41,970 bases of DNA from Streptosporangiaceae bacterium (GTDB taxonomy: Bacteria; Actinomycetota; Actinomycetes; Streptosporangiales; Streptosporangiaceae): NCBI GenBank assembly GCA_030041275.1, contig JASHOE010000251.1:1-41970 (forward strand), read 5' to 3'. Below, in pieces: positions 8,931-17,897 of the stretch. The notes under the pieces are model-generated. The model had not been told where the DNA came from. It saw nothing but the letters and a program-made list of their open reading frames with translations, and did not search any database. The position numbers and the translations under genes are program-made. Within the stretch, counting starts at the first letter, position 1; each line of letters starts with the position of its first letter.

Positions 8931-9533
8931 ATGACTCAACCTGAGGAAAAGCGGACGCTGCACGAGTACCTGCAGCGTTCGCGCGAGGTCCTGCTGTGGA
9001 AGCTCGAGGGACTCTCCGACTACGACATCCGGCGGCCAATGACGCCCACCGGGACCAACCTGCTCGGGCTGGTCAAGCACTGTGCCGGCGTGGAAGCCCA
9101 GTACTTCGGCGAAGTAGTTGACCGGCCGTTCCCCGGTGAGAACGACCTGGACTGGCACGAGGGCGACGGCGCTGAGCTGAGCGGTCACAGTTATGCAACG
9201 GGGGCCGAGTCACGGGACCAGGTGACAGATTTCTACCGGCGGGTGTGGGCGCACTCCGACGCCACCATCGAGGAGCTGACACTGGATGCGCGCGGCACAG
9301 TGCCGTGGTGGCCGGCGGAGCGCAGCCGCCCCACGCTGCACACGCTGCTCGTGCACACGATCCAGGAGACCGCCCGTCACGCCGGCCATGCGGACATCAT
9401 CAGGGAATACATCGACGGAGCTGCCGGACTTCTCAAGGGCGTCAGCAACATGCCACCGGAAGCGGGTCCGGCCGAATGGAAGCGGCATTACGACAAGCTG
9501 GAAAGCATCGCTAGGTCCAGCCGCTCATCCTGA
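8931..9533 (+). CDS. DinB-fold DUF664 protein
   Basis: 200-residue four-helix-bundle protein of the DinB/DUF664 superfamily, putative metal-dependent thiol transferase fold. Helix 1 is TLHEYLQRSREVLLWKLEGLSD. His residues fit the three-His metal site: LVKHCAGVE, HTLLVHTIQETARHAGHAD. ATG at 8931 is the first start that leaves the family N-terminus (MTQPEEKRTL); the longer frame reaching back to 8772 runs through the LLM gene. The TGA (9531-9533) abuts the reverse-strand stop of the peptidase gene with no spacer. Confidence 0.88.
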   Translation: MTQPEEKRTLHEYLQRSREVLLWKLEGLSDYDIRRPMTPTGTNLLGLVKHCAGVEAQYFGEVVDRPFPGENDLDWHEGDGAELSGHSYATGAESRDQVTDFYRRVWAHSDATIEELTLDARGTVPWWPAERSRPTLHTLLVHTIQETARHAGHADIIREYIDGAAGLLKGVSNMPPEAGPAEWKRHYDKLESIARSSRSS

Positions 9534-11603
9534 TCACGCTGGTCCGAGTATTGCCTCCAGGAATGCCAGCACGTCGGCGTCGGCGGCGATGGCTTTCGCC
9601 GTTGGCTTGCCGGCGCCGTGGCCAGCGGCGGTGTCGACCCGGATCAGGATCGGCTGGTCGCCACCCTGAGCGGCCTGCAGCGCAGCGGCAAACTTGAACG
9701 AGTGGCCCGGGACCACCCGGTCGTCGTGGTCGCCAGTGAGCAGCAGCGTTGCCGGGTAGCGAGTCCCTGGCCGCACGTTATGCAGCGGCGAGTACCCGCG
9801 CAGCCACCGATACTGCTCCGGGTCGTCCGGGCTGCCGATTTCGCCGGTCCACGCCCAGCCGATGGTGAACTTGTGGAACCTCAGCATGTCGTGCACGCCG
9901 ACGTCCGGGATGCACGCGCCGAACAGCTCAGGGTGCTGGGTCAGGCAAGCGCCCACGAGCAGTCCGCCGTTCGATGCGCCCATGATCGCTATCCGGTCGC
10001 GGCGTGACCAGCCGGAGGTCACGAGCCACCGGGCACACGCGCAGAAGTCGTCAAACACGTTCTGCTTGTTAGCCCGCCGTCCGGCCTCGTGCCAGGCATG
10101 GCCGTACTCGCCGCCACCACGCAGGTTGGCTACGGCAAGCAGGCCGCCACGCTGGAGCCACGCCGCCATGAGCGGAGCGAACCACGGCGTGATGGCTATA
10201 TCGAATCCGCCGTAGGCGTACAGCAACGCACGCACCTGGCCGTCGGGCTGCACATCCCGCCGGCGGGTCAGGAACACCGGCACCGGCGTTCCGTCCGCCG
10301 AGGTGACGAATACCTGCTCGGTGATGAAGTCGGCAGGCTCGATTCGCGCGCTGGATGGCTCGATCTGCCGCGTCTGGTCGGTCGCCAGGTCGTGTTGCCA
10401 GATCGCGCCTGACTCGGTGAACGAGGTCAGCTTGAAGTGCATCAAGTCAGAGCGCGCCCGGCCCGATATGGCCCAGCGATCCTGGCCGTCGGCGGCCAGC
10501 GAGGCGATGCCGGGCAGCGGGATGCTGCGCAGATAACCACCGTCAAGCGCGTGGACACGCAGCACGGAATGAGCGTCCCGCAGGTAGTGGCAGACCAGCT
10601 GGCCACCATAGTGATAGGCGGTCTGGAGGGTGTCCCCGCTCTCGCTGATGACCTCGCGCCAGTTCTCCCGCCCTGGCGCTTCGAGATCGACGGCCACCAG
10701 CCGTTTGCGTTCCGCGCCGTGGTCGGTCACCAGGTAGAAGGTCGTACCTACGCTCGTCGCGACCACGTTGACAGACTCGAAGTCGTCGATGAGCGGCCGG
10801 AGTTGTGCCGCTGGATCGTGCAAGTCAAGCACGTGCAACTGGGTCTCGAAGCCCGCGGCTCGCTCGATCGTGACGACGAGGAACCGTCCGTCTTCCGTCA
10901 CTTCGGCATACGGCATCCAGTCGGGCTTATCCGACGCGGCGAAAACGACCTTGTCAGCGTCCTGCGGCGTCCCGATCTTGTGATAGAGGATCCGCTGTGC
11001 CGCGTTGGCTTCGAGATACTCGGCACCCGCCGAGGTGGGCTGCATAGCGCCGTAGAAGAAGCCAGCTCCGTCGCGACGCCACGCGGCGCCAGAGAATTTC
11101 GACCACTCGATCACGTCGGCGAGGTCCTCGCCAGTCCCGACATCCCGCACCCGCCAGGTCAGCCAGTCCGAGCCGCCGTCGCTCGTGGCGTACGCCATGA
11201 GGGTGCCATCGTCGCTGACGCTGACGGCGCTCACCGCGGTCGTACCGTCAGCGGACAGCGTGTTCGGGTCGAGCAGCGCACGCCCCGTCTCGCCTGGCTC
11301 GTCCATGACATAGACCACCGGCTGCGCAGCCAGCCCGGGGTTGCGTGACTGGAACCACCGGCCGCCACGCTCGAACGGCGCGTCGGCTCGCTGGTAGTCC
11401 CAGAGCCTGGTCAGTTGCTCGCGGATCGCCGCACGCGCGGCTACCCCGGCCAGAAAGCTTTCTGTCAGCTCGTTCTCGGCCTTGATCCAGCTGATCGTCT
11501 CTGGGTCGGTCGTCGCCTCAAGCCACCGATAAGGATCGGCGACCTGCTCACCGTGATAGTCGTCGACCTCGCTGCCCATCCGGGCCGGCGGATAGGAGTA
11601 CAC
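9534..11603 (-). CDS. Prolyl oligopeptidase family protein (S9A)
   Basis: 689-aa cytoplasmic prolyl endopeptidase. The N-terminal S9A signature DDYHGEQVADPYRWLE is followed by a seven-bladed propeller and a C-terminal alpha/beta-hydrolase domain. Catalytic Ser544 sits in IMGASNGGLLVG, the Asp in TGDHDDRVVPGHSFKF, the His in AAGHGAGKPT, all canonical. Full family length with no signal peptide. It is the second S9 enzyme in the window but belongs to a different subfamily from the one at 3852. It is preceded on the same strand by the first YCII gene with a 125-bp gap. Confidence 0.95.
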   Translation of the reverse strand: MYSYPPARMGSEVDDYHGEQVADPYRWLEATTDPETISWIKAENELTESFLAGVAARAAIREQLTRLWDYQRADAPFERGGRWFQSRNPGLAAQPVVYVMDEPGETGRALLDPNTLSADGTTAVSAVSVSDDGTLMAYATSDGGSDWLTWRVRDVGTGEDLADVIEWSKFSGAAWRRDGAGFFYGAMQPTSAGAEYLEANAAQRILYHKIGTPQDADKVVFAASDKPDWMPYAEVTEDGRFLVVTIERAAGFETQLHVLDLHDPAAQLRPLIDDFESVNVVATSVGTTFYLVTDHGAERKRLVAVDLEAPGRENWREVISESGDTLQTAYHYGGQLVCHYLRDAHSVLRVHALDGGYLRSIPLPGIASLAADGQDRWAISGRARSDLMHFKLTSFTESGAIWQHDLATDQTRQIEPSSARIEPADFITEQVFVTSADGTPVPVFLTRRRDVQPDGQVRALLYAYGGFDIAITPWFAPLMAAWLQRGGLLAVANLRGGGEYGHAWHEAGRRANKQNVFDDFCACARWLVTSGWSRRDRIAIMGASNGGLLVGACLTQHPELFGACIPDVGVHDMLRFHKFTIGWAWTGEIGSPDDPEQYRWLRGYSPLHNVRPGTRYPATLLLTGDHDDRVVPGHSFKFAAALQAAQGGDQPILIRVDTAAGHGAGKPTAKAIAADADVLAFLEAILGPA

Positions 11604-11728
11604 CGACGTCCTCCGGGAAAGTGCCGCAGCACCCCTGCAAGTGCCGCAATCGGTCAGGAGTCTGGCCTACCGCGACCGGCGCGTGCAACTGAGAACTTCG
11701 CGGTCAAGCCAGGACCGCGGACTGCTTG

Positions 11729-12091
11729 TCAGTCGCTCAACGCAATCCGGCGCGGGAAACGGTGCACCTCCTGCGGCCAGCCGACCGCGACCGCGATCCG
11801 GCCGGCCCAGTACCGTGCTGCGGCATCGTCGGCCACGTCGACGACCGCAAAACCGCCGAGGTGCTCCTTGGTCTCGGTGAACGGCCCGTCGGTGAAGGCC
11901 AGCGAGCCGCTGCTCGGGTCGACGCTGCACACGACGGTCGACGCGTCCAGGCCGCCGTCGCTGAAGACGAAGACCCCGGCGACCGTCATCTCCTCGATCA
12001 AGGCCCTAGCCGAGGCCCCCCGCTCGCGCAGCTCCTCCGACGTGAGGTCGGGCACCCACTCATCGTTGAAGGCGATCAGGTACAGCGCCAT
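11729..12091 (-). CDS. YCII/DGPF-domain protein, copy 1
   Basis: 120-residue YCII-related (DGPF) protein with a ferredoxin-like fold. The hallmark TDGPFTETKEHLGGFAVVDV is present, as is the C-terminal VHRFPRR. Members often sit with ECF sigma factors, but none is seen here. ATG at 12091 is preferred to the longer frame because AAGGAG lies eight bases upstream. It is about 90% identical to the copy at 17364, and the similarity extends through ~70 bp of leader. It follows the MFS gene on the same strand with a 117-bp gap. Biochemical role unknown. Confidence 0.88.
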   Translation of the reverse strand: MALYLIAFNDEWVPDLTSEELRERGASARALIEEMTVAGVFVFSDGGLDASTVVCSVDPSSGSLAFTDGPFTETKEHLGGFAVVDVADDAAARYWAGRIAVAVGWPQEVHRFPRRIALSD

Positions 12092-12113
12092 CGCAAGCTC
12101 CTTTGTGCTCACG

Positions 12114-12132
12114 GGCAGCCCGGACGGCTGCC
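12114..12132 (-). promoter_or_regulatory. Leader hairpin of YCII copy 1
   Basis: Perfect 7-bp stem GGCAGCC-N5-GGCTGCC ends 22 bp before the ATG and just upstream of the AAGGAG ribosome site. The same hairpin recurs before the second YCII gene at 17740-17758 with a substitution only in the loop. Confidence 0.5.
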
Positions 12133-12208
12133 GCTCACCTTCTCCACGAACGCACCCGGCTCGAATCGACACCCCGGCCGCGATCGATCGTTCCCAAGGA
12201 ACCGACCT

Positions 12209-13555
12209 TTAGGCACCGGCGAGATCGGCCAGAGCCGCGTCCGCATGCGGCGGCGTGTGCACGCGCGAGGCGATCGCGGCTGCGGCTAGGCAGGCTGCGG
12301 CGCCGGTGAGCAGGGCGGCCCGTGCGCCGCCCGCCGAGATGATCGCCCCGGTAATGACGCTGCCGACCGGGGTGGTGCCGATATAGACATAGACCCACAG
12401 GGCCATGATTCGCCCGCGATAGTCGGGAGAAGAATGCAGCTGCAGCGTGGTCGAGCACAATGTGACGAACGAGAAGGCAGCTGCCCCGGTCGCCAGCAGT
12501 GTCAGGCAGGCAACCGCTACGTCCGGTGCTCCAGCGGTCGCGGCCAGCAGAGCCCCGAATGCCAGCGCGGCGGTCATGAGGTAGGGCCGTCGGGGATGGC
12601 GGATGAGGCCCACGCCGAGCGACCCGCCGACCGAGCCGATGCTGAGCATGGTGGTCAATAGCCCGTAGGTCCCGCCGTTGCCGTGGAACGTGTGGCTGGC
12701 CAGCACGGGCAAGATAACCGGGAAATTGAAGGCCAGCAGCCCAACCAGCGCCATCATGATGAGCGGCAGCCACAACTGCTGGCGGCTGGCGGCATACCGC
12801 AGGCCCTCTCGGACGCCGCCGTTCGAGCCACGCCGCCGGGTGGCCGGCCGCAGCGGACGGAGCAGCACAAGCGCGGCGATCACGGCTAGGTACGACAGTG
12901 CGTTGACAGCAAAGCACGGAGTCGTGCCGATCGTGACGATCAGGACTCCAGCGAGAGCTGGCCCGACCACCCGAGCGCTGTTCATAACGACGCCGTTCAG
13001 GCTTACCGCGCTGGACAGGTCCGCTGGCATTACCAGCGAGCCGACCAGGGCCTGCCGGGCAGGGGAGTCGGCGATCTGCACGACACCGCCCGCCACGCTG
13101 ATCGCGACGATCGCCGGAACGGACGCCTTTCCGGCGATTGCCAGTGCCCAGAGCAAGCCGGCGAGCACACCGAAGGCAGTCTGGGTGCCGATCAGCAACC
13201 TGCGGAGGTTGACTCGGTCGGCGATGGTCCCGCCCCACGGGCCGAAGAGCAGCGACGGCACGCCGCCCACGGCCAGCACCAGGCCCAGTTCCGCCGCAGA
13301 TCCGGTGAGCCGCAGAACCAGCCAGCCGATAGCGGTCTGCTGAACGAAGGTGCCGCTGGCCGACGCCACCTGACCCGCGAAGTACAGCCGGAACGGCCGC
13401 GAGCGCAGCGCACGGAACGTCCCGCGCCTGCCAGTGGCCCGACCATGCTCACCTGACGCAGTCTCGATGGGCGCACCATCCTCGTCAGGCCGGCCGCGCC
13501 CTTCTGCCACGTCGGGCGCGGCCTCGGGCACGACTCGCAGGCCCTCACGATCCAT
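12209..13555 (-). CDS. MFS transporter (EntS/MFS_3-like exporter)
   Basis: 448-residue major facilitator with ~12 hydrophobic segments after a 50-residue hydrophilic N-terminus. The start of the membrane part, FRALRSRPFRLYFAGQVASASGTFVQQ, and the cytoplasmic loop GGTIADRVNLRRLLIGTQ are typical of the MFS_3/EntS exporter group (siderophore or drug efflux in characterised members). ATG at 13555 has AGGAGG close upstream. It lies 26 bp after the CocE hydrolase stop on the same strand, so they are probably co-transcribed. The substrate is not predictable. Confidence 0.9.
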   Translation of the reverse strand: MDREGLRVVPEAAPDVAEGRGRPDEDGAPIETASGEHGRATGRRGTFRALRSRPFRLYFAGQVASASGTFVQQTAIGWLVLRLTGSAAELGLVLAVGGVPSLLFGPWGGTIADRVNLRRLLIGTQTAFGVLAGLLWALAIAGKASVPAIVAISVAGGVVQIADSPARQALVGSLVMPADLSSAVSLNGVVMNSARVVGPALAGVLIVTIGTTPCFAVNALSYLAVIAALVLLRPLRPATRRRGSNGGVREGLRYAASRQQLWLPLIMMALVGLLAFNFPVILPVLASHTFHGNGGTYGLLTTMLSIGSVGGSLGVGLIRHPRRPYLMTAALAFGALLAATAGAPDVAVACLTLLATGAAAFSFVTLCSTTLQLHSSPDYRGRIMALWVYVYIGTTPVGSVITGAIISAGGARAALLTGAAACLAAAAIASRVHTPPHADAALADLAGA

Positions 13556-13581
13556 GGTCCTCCTGTCACTAAGAGGGACAG

Positions 13582-15405
13582 CTACGGCACGACCGACAGA
13601 ACCAGGTGGGAAGGATGATCGGCGTCGTGGTGGATGGTGACGTCGGCAGGGACCGTGCGGCCGCTGACTCCGAGGGGATCACCGGTGTTCGGGTTGAGGT
13701 CGAACCGCGGATAGTTGCTGCTGCTGAGATCGAGCCGGATGCGATGGCCGATTCCGAACAGATTGCTGGTGGGCGCCAGCGCGACGTCGACCCGGTAGAT
13801 CTCGCCTGGAGTCATCAGCTCCGGGTGTGAGCGATCGTTACGGTAGCGCAGCCGGAGGATGCCGTCCTGCAGGTTCAGCGCGTACCCGTCCGGGTAGTCG
13901 GCGCTGGGCGGGTAGACGTCGATCAGCTTCGCGGTCAGATCGGTGTCCTGCGCGCTTGCCGATACCCAGACCCGGACGGTGAGCGGACCGGTGACCTCGA
14001 TGGACTGGGTCAACGGCTCGGTCTGGAATGACAGCACGTCGTGACGCGCGTTGAGCGGCAGCTTGTCTTCACAGCCGAAGAGGCCCGGCCGCCCCCGTTG
14101 ATCGAAGCCGCCGGCGGGCATCACCGCGGTTGCAGCAGAGATGCTGCCGCCGATCGTCGGGACCGGGTGTTCCGGATCGTAGCGGTAGGTCTGCGAACTC
14201 GGTCCCGCGGGAGGCTCCGCGGTGCGGAGCGAGCCGTCCGGCCACAGATGGTAGGGAGTGGCGCGCGCCCGGCGGAGTGGCCACTCCTGTTCGTCGCGCC
14301 AGCGGCCGCCGTGGTCAAGCCGCCCGCTCGGCAGCTTGCGACCGCTGCCCCCGCCCATCACGAACAGGCGGACCGGAGGCATCTCGAAGAAGCCGGTGTC
14401 GAGTCCGCGCAGCGCGGCGTCGAAGAAACGCAGCCGGTAGCCGTCGTAGTCATCGAGCGGTGCGTCGATCCCGAAGTCGGCGTCACCGGACCAGCTCTGG
14501 CGCAGCGAGTCGACGCCGTGGATCCAGGGACCGATGATCATGTGCACTGGTCCGCGCTTGCGGCGTCGCAGCTCGACGAAGTTGTTCACGGTGGCACGCG
14601 TGTAGGTGTCGTACCAGCCGCTGAGGAGGCACACAGGGACGTCGGCGTACTCGTCGTAGTACTCCTCGATGTTGTAGCCGCGCTGCTTCCAGTAGTCGTC
14701 ATAGTCGCCGTGCCGCAGCACGTCGAGCACCCACCGCTCGATGGAAGGGAAGTTACGCAGTATGGACACGCCCGGCTTGGGCGGTGTGCGGCGTAGCCAG
14801 TCCAGCACCGCGTCTGATTCGGCTTGCGTAGCCGCACGCAGCGCCGGGTCGCGCAGCGCCCTGGGAGACTCGGCGGCCATCCACAGTGAGTAGACGAGGA
14901 AACGGAGCTCGGCCGCGCCGCCCTGGCGCATCGAGCCGGTGTGGTAGTTCGACATCGCCTCTGAGGCGAAGACCGCGGCCAGGTGAGGCGGGGCAAGGGA
15001 GGCGAGGGCATGCTGGTCGCTGCCGGAGTACGACAGGCCGACCGTCCCTACCTTGCCGTCGGACCAGTCCCGCGACGCCAGCCACTCTACGGTGTCATAA
15101 CCGTCCTCGGCCTCGAGCGCGAAGGGATACCACTCACCCTCGGAGTCGTAGCGCCCGCGGACGTCCTGGATCGCGGCGGCATACCCGTGGCGGCAGAAGA
15201 ACTTCGCGGCCGCGATCGCGCCCAGGCCCTGTCGGCTATAAGGCGTGCGCTCCAGGAGGGCGGGGAAGCGGCCAGGGACAGGGCGCCCGCCGCGAGCCGG
15301 GAGGTACAGGTCGGTGGCGAGGCGGACACCGTCTCGCATCGTAACCATCACGCCGCGGTCCGCCCAGACGTCATACGTCCCCGACGATCCCTGCCGTTCA
15401 GCCAT
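13582..15405 (-). CDS. CocE/NonD family hydrolase (S15-like)
   Basis: 607-residue serine hydrolase of the X-Pro dipeptidyl-peptidase S15/CocE family: an alpha/beta-hydrolase domain, a helical cap, and a C-terminal jelly-roll (X-Pro DPP C domain, from about residue 380). N-terminal VMVTMRDGVRLATDLYLP is the family signature. The nucleophile is Ser125 in GLSYSG. YDVWADRG precedes the hydrolase domain. The C-terminal block LTVRVWVSASAQDTDLTAKL and the late IRLDLSSSNYPRFDLNPNTG are diagnostic. Start: ATG 15405 with GAGGG just upstream, rather than ATG 15582. The substrate (ester, amide or beta-lactam-like) is unknown. Confidence 0.92.
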   Translation of the reverse strand: MAERQGSSGTYDVWADRGVMVTMRDGVRLATDLYLPARGGRPVPGRFPALLERTPYSRQGLGAIAAAKFFCRHGYAAAIQDVRGRYDSEGEWYPFALEAEDGYDTVEWLASRDWSDGKVGTVGLSYSGSDQHALASLAPPHLAAVFASEAMSNYHTGSMRQGGAAELRFLVYSLWMAAESPRALRDPALRAATQAESDAVLDWLRRTPPKPGVSILRNFPSIERWVLDVLRHGDYDDYWKQRGYNIEEYYDEYADVPVCLLSGWYDTYTRATVNNFVELRRRKRGPVHMIIGPWIHGVDSLRQSWSGDADFGIDAPLDDYDGYRLRFFDAALRGLDTGFFEMPPVRLFVMGGGSGRKLPSGRLDHGGRWRDEQEWPLRRARATPYHLWPDGSLRTAEPPAGPSSQTYRYDPEHPVPTIGGSISAATAVMPAGGFDQRGRPGLFGCEDKLPLNARHDVLSFQTEPLTQSIEVTGPLTVRVWVSASAQDTDLTAKLIDVYPPSADYPDGYALNLQDGILRLRYRNDRSHPELMTPGEIYRVDVALAPTSNLFGIGHRIRLDLSSSNYPRFDLNPNTGDPLGVSGRTVPADVTIHHDADHPSHLVLSVVP

Positions 15406-15602
15406 CGTCCCTCGCAGATTTATCCAGAAGCCAGGCAGAAGGGTAGCTGCCAGCGGTGCCGGCGACCGGTCCTTCGCAACCTGGCGAAGCAGAAGCCAGT
15501 GAAAGAAATCCGGGGGGTGCTGTCGGATCGAGGCCGAGGTCTTCGTGGCAGGGGTGGGGCCTGCCGGGCGCGGAGCGCCCAACCGCTGAAGGAGATCAAA
15601 GA

Positions 15603-15840
15603 ATGAAGCTCACAACCATGACGCAAGTCACCGTCGACGGAGTGATGCAAGGAAACGGCGGCGCAACGGACGAGGATCACCCTCGTCACCGTCCCCGTGG
15701 TCCTCGGTCAAGGCAGGCGGCTGTTCCTCGACACCGGCCCCGACTTGGCGCTTGACCTGATCGAGTCGCGCGTCGATTCGAAGGGCGTGACGACTCAGGT
15801 CTACCGGCCCAACGGGCGCCCGAAGTACGCACCGGCCAGG
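15603..15840 (+). pseudogene. Decayed RibD/DHFR-like (dihydrofolate reductase family) gene
   Basis: The N-terminus MKLTTMTQVTVDGVMQGNGG follows a good ribosome site (GAAGGAGA) and matches the start of RibD C-terminal/DHFR-fold reductases. At about 15675 the similarity jumps into another frame and resumes at the C-terminus: LVTVPVVLGQGRRLF, then LIESRVDSKGVTTQVYRP. Roughly 100-130 central residues are missing and the two parts differ by +1 frame, so an internal deletion inactivated the gene. Its 3' end overlaps the convergent gene at 15801 on the other strand. Confidence 0.75.
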
Positions 15841-16322
15841 TCGGATTGGACGGCGGCGCGCATCTTGGTAACGAGCCGGTCGAACATCGGGTAGACGTCC
15901 TTCCCCCCGATCGCATCGATCGACGGCTGCCACATCTCCCACCGATCGATCAGACGACGGCCAAGCAAGGTTCTGATCAGCTCAAAATCGCACCCGCCAT
16001 GTTTCTCGAGGGCGCCGAGCTGCTCGAAGAAGTCGAGCTCCCGGTACAGCACGTAGGCCTGGACCGAGTTCTCCGCAATGAATTGCGTCATCGCATCGCG
16101 CAGAGCTTCTGGCGTCTCGAACTGCGCGACCAGGCGACGGGTCTCGACGAGCGGGGCTTCGCTCCAGCGCCGAAAGAACTCCACCGCGGTCGCGGCCTCG
16201 CGGCCGATCCGGGCCTCGCGTGCCTGTCGCCCTGCGAAGACCACCGCGCCGATCGCGCTCAGCAGTCCGAGTGCACTCACCGCGGTCGCGATCGCGGTCA
16301 CTTGCTCAGCCCAATTCGGCAT
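15801..16322 (-). CDS. Single-TM DUF4760-like protein, unknown function
   Basis: 173 residues: one N-terminal membrane helix (VTAIATAVSALGLLSAIGAVVFAG), then a basic, helical cytoplasmic domain with REAATAVEFFRRWSEAPLVETRRLV and YVLYRELDFFEQLGALEKHG. This arrangement resembles DUF4760-type membrane-anchored proteins; the assignment is by style, not by a decisive motif. ATG 16322 places the membrane helix near the N-terminus; the longer frame (16412) adds a basic non-family stretch. Its last ~13 codons overlap the end of the DHFR-like pseudogene on the opposite strand. Confidence 0.7.
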   Translation of the reverse strand: MPNWAEQVTAIATAVSALGLLSAIGAVVFAGRQAREARIGREAATAVEFFRRWSEAPLVETRRLVAQFETPEALRDAMTQFIAENSVQAYVLYRELDFFEQLGALEKHGGCDFELIRTLLGRRLIDRWEMWQPSIDAIGGKDVYPMFDRLVTKMRAAVQSDLAGAYFGRPLGR

Positions 16323-16505
16323 CGGCCGCCTCCCATCGATGATCCGTCGGCAGGTGACGCTAGCAGCCAGGCGCGGCGAGCACCGTGCCATGTCATTGCG
16401 GCCGGAACGCACCGAGCGGCGAGGACGAGGTAGTTCCTCAGGTGGCTGTGATTGCCCCAGCCCCAGCCCGCCGCGGCTGCATGGGCCTGGCGTCGTCGAC
16501 CGGGT

Positions 16506-17273
16506 TCAGCGGCGAGTGTTGTCGCTGGCTGGCGGGTTGGGCTGCGATGGTTTCCCGCCGACGAAGTCTTCCCAGTCGGTCTGCAGAGGAGCCCAGCGCT
16601 GATCGAAGTCCGCGGCGCGGCGCGTGGCGCGCTCCATCCGCCTGCCCCGGTAACGATGTCGTGCCCAGATCGACGACGGGCGGGCGAGCCGCAGCGCCCC
16701 GATCACCCCGACGGGCGGCAGGAAGAGCCCGAACAATGCCGTCCGATACTTGCCTTTTAGTACGCAGATGACGGAAAGCACGCCGTCGGCAATGAGTATC
16801 CCGGTCGCGGTCAAACGCAGTGACAGCTCGAAGCCGCCGATGTCCTTCACGCCGAATGGGCTGAACCCGACGAGGGCCAGTCCGAGGCAGGCGGCCGCCA
16901 GGGTAACCGCCTCGACCGAGAGCTGGCCCTCGCCGCTCCAGTAGACGTCCTGCAAGTGCAGGATCAGCGCGAACTCATCGAGTACGAGCGACGTACCGAC
17001 GCCGACCGCCAATCCGGCGAACGAGCGCCAGCCGAGCGAGTCGGGGCCGCCGACCGCCGTGAAGGCTCCGACGATCAGCAGGATGATGCCGGGGACGGAG
17101 TGATGGATATGCGTCCCACTGGCTGTCACCTGATTCCGGAACGGGCCGCGGCCGTCACGAATCATGCGCGTGATCGTGCGGGTCAGCACAAAGGTGACGA
17201 CGAACGCCAGAAAGCACAGCATCAGCGGCAGCTTGCCTGCGGCGATGACGTCGCGGTGCCACCATGAGGCCAT
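16506..17273 (-). CDS. Multi-pass membrane protein, unknown function
   Basis: 255 residues with about five or six hydrophobic segments (first one LPLMLCFLAFVVTFVLTRTI) and a basic cytoplasmic C-terminus ending in a Pro/Asn-rich tail. The loop between TM1 and TM2 contains SGTHIHHSVPG, a His cluster with conserved look; LDEFALILHLQDVYW in the middle carries buried acidic residues and a His. These could bind metal (inference). I recognise this only as a conserved actinobacterial integral membrane protein. The ribosome site before ATG 17273 is weak. Confidence 0.75.
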   Translation of the reverse strand: MASWWHRDVIAAGKLPLMLCFLAFVVTFVLTRTITRMIRDGRGPFRNQVTASGTHIHHSVPGIILLIVGAFTAVGGPDSLGWRSFAGLAVGVGTSLVLDEFALILHLQDVYWSGEGQLSVEAVTLAAACLGLALVGFSPFGVKDIGGFELSLRLTATGILIADGVLSVICVLKGKYRTALFGLFLPPVGVIGALRLARPSSIWARHRYRGRRMERATRRAADFDQRWAPLQTDWEDFVGGKPSQPNPPASDNTRR

Positions 17274-17363
17274 GCCGCCACAATAGGGGCCGGTCGCACT
17301 GCGAGTTAACGGTGCAGCATCGCCCGGTTGTGCGCGGGGGTGGCCGAGGTTCTCTCGGCCCGC

Positions 17364-17717
17364 TCAAGCCATCCGAGCCGGGAAGCGGTGCACCTCCTGG
17401 GGCCAGCCGACCGCGACCGCGATCCGGCCGGCCCAGTACCGTGCCGCGGTGTCGTCGAGCACGTCGACGACGGTGAAACCGCCGAGGTGTTCCTTGGTCT
17501 CGGTGAACGGCCCGTCGGTGAAGACCGGCGAGCCGCTGCTCGGGTCGACGCTGCACACGACGGTCGACGCGTCCAGGCCGCCGTCGCCGAAAACGAAGAC
17601 GCCGGCGTGCGTCATCTCCTCGATGAGGGCCATGCCAGCCGCGCCCCGCTCGCGCAGCTCCTCCGACGTGAGCTCGGGCGCCCACTCATCGTTGAAGGCG
17701 ATCAGGTATAGCGCCAT
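17364..17717 (-). CDS. YCII/DGPF-domain protein, copy 2
   Basis: 117-residue near-duplicate of the YCII protein at 11729: same MALYLIAFNDEW start, TDGPFTETKEHLGGFTVVDV and the C-terminal VHRFP. Differences are scattered conservative changes plus a different last few residues (RMA versus RRIALSD). ATG 17717 has AGAGGAG about nine bases upstream. The leader is also conserved for about 70 bp, including the hairpin. The two genes lie 5.3 kb apart in the same orientation. Confidence 0.88.
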   Translation of the reverse strand: MALYLIAFNDEWAPELTSEELRERGAAGMALIEEMTHAGVFVFGDGGLDASTVVCSVDPSSGSPVFTDGPFTETKEHLGGFTVVDVLDDTAARYWAGRIAVAVGWPQEVHRFPARMA

Positions 17718-17739
17718 CGCAAGCTCCTCTGTGTTCACC

Positions 17740-17758
17740 GGCAGCCTGGACGGCTGCC
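17740..17758 (-). promoter_or_regulatory. Leader hairpin of YCII copy 2
   Basis: 7-bp stem GGCAGCC-N5-GGCTGCC, same position relative to the ATG as in copy 1; the stem is unchanged while one loop base differs and several flanking bases differ. Confidence 0.5.
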
Positions 17759-17860
17759 GTTCACCTTCTCCACGAAGGCACTCGGGCCGATTCGACACCC
17801 TAGCGACGACTGTTTCCGAGCCCACCGCAGCGAAGCCGGCGCGGAGTCGCCGTCGCCTCG

Positions 17861-17895
17861 GCCTGCGCCTGCGCGTGCGCCCTGCGCCTGCGCGG
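17861..17895. repeat. GCCTGC short tandem repeat
   Basis: Imperfect tandem 6-bp units (GCCTGC, GCCTGC, GCGTGC, GCCCTGC, GCCTGC) directly after the stop codon of the HAD gene, in the intergenic space before YCII copy 2. Confidence 0.6.
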
Positions 17896-17897
17896 GT

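Noticed and set aside
7777..9039. 420-residue minus-strand frame over the LLM gene
   Set aside because: Shadow of the LLM and DUF664 genes; no protein-like motif.
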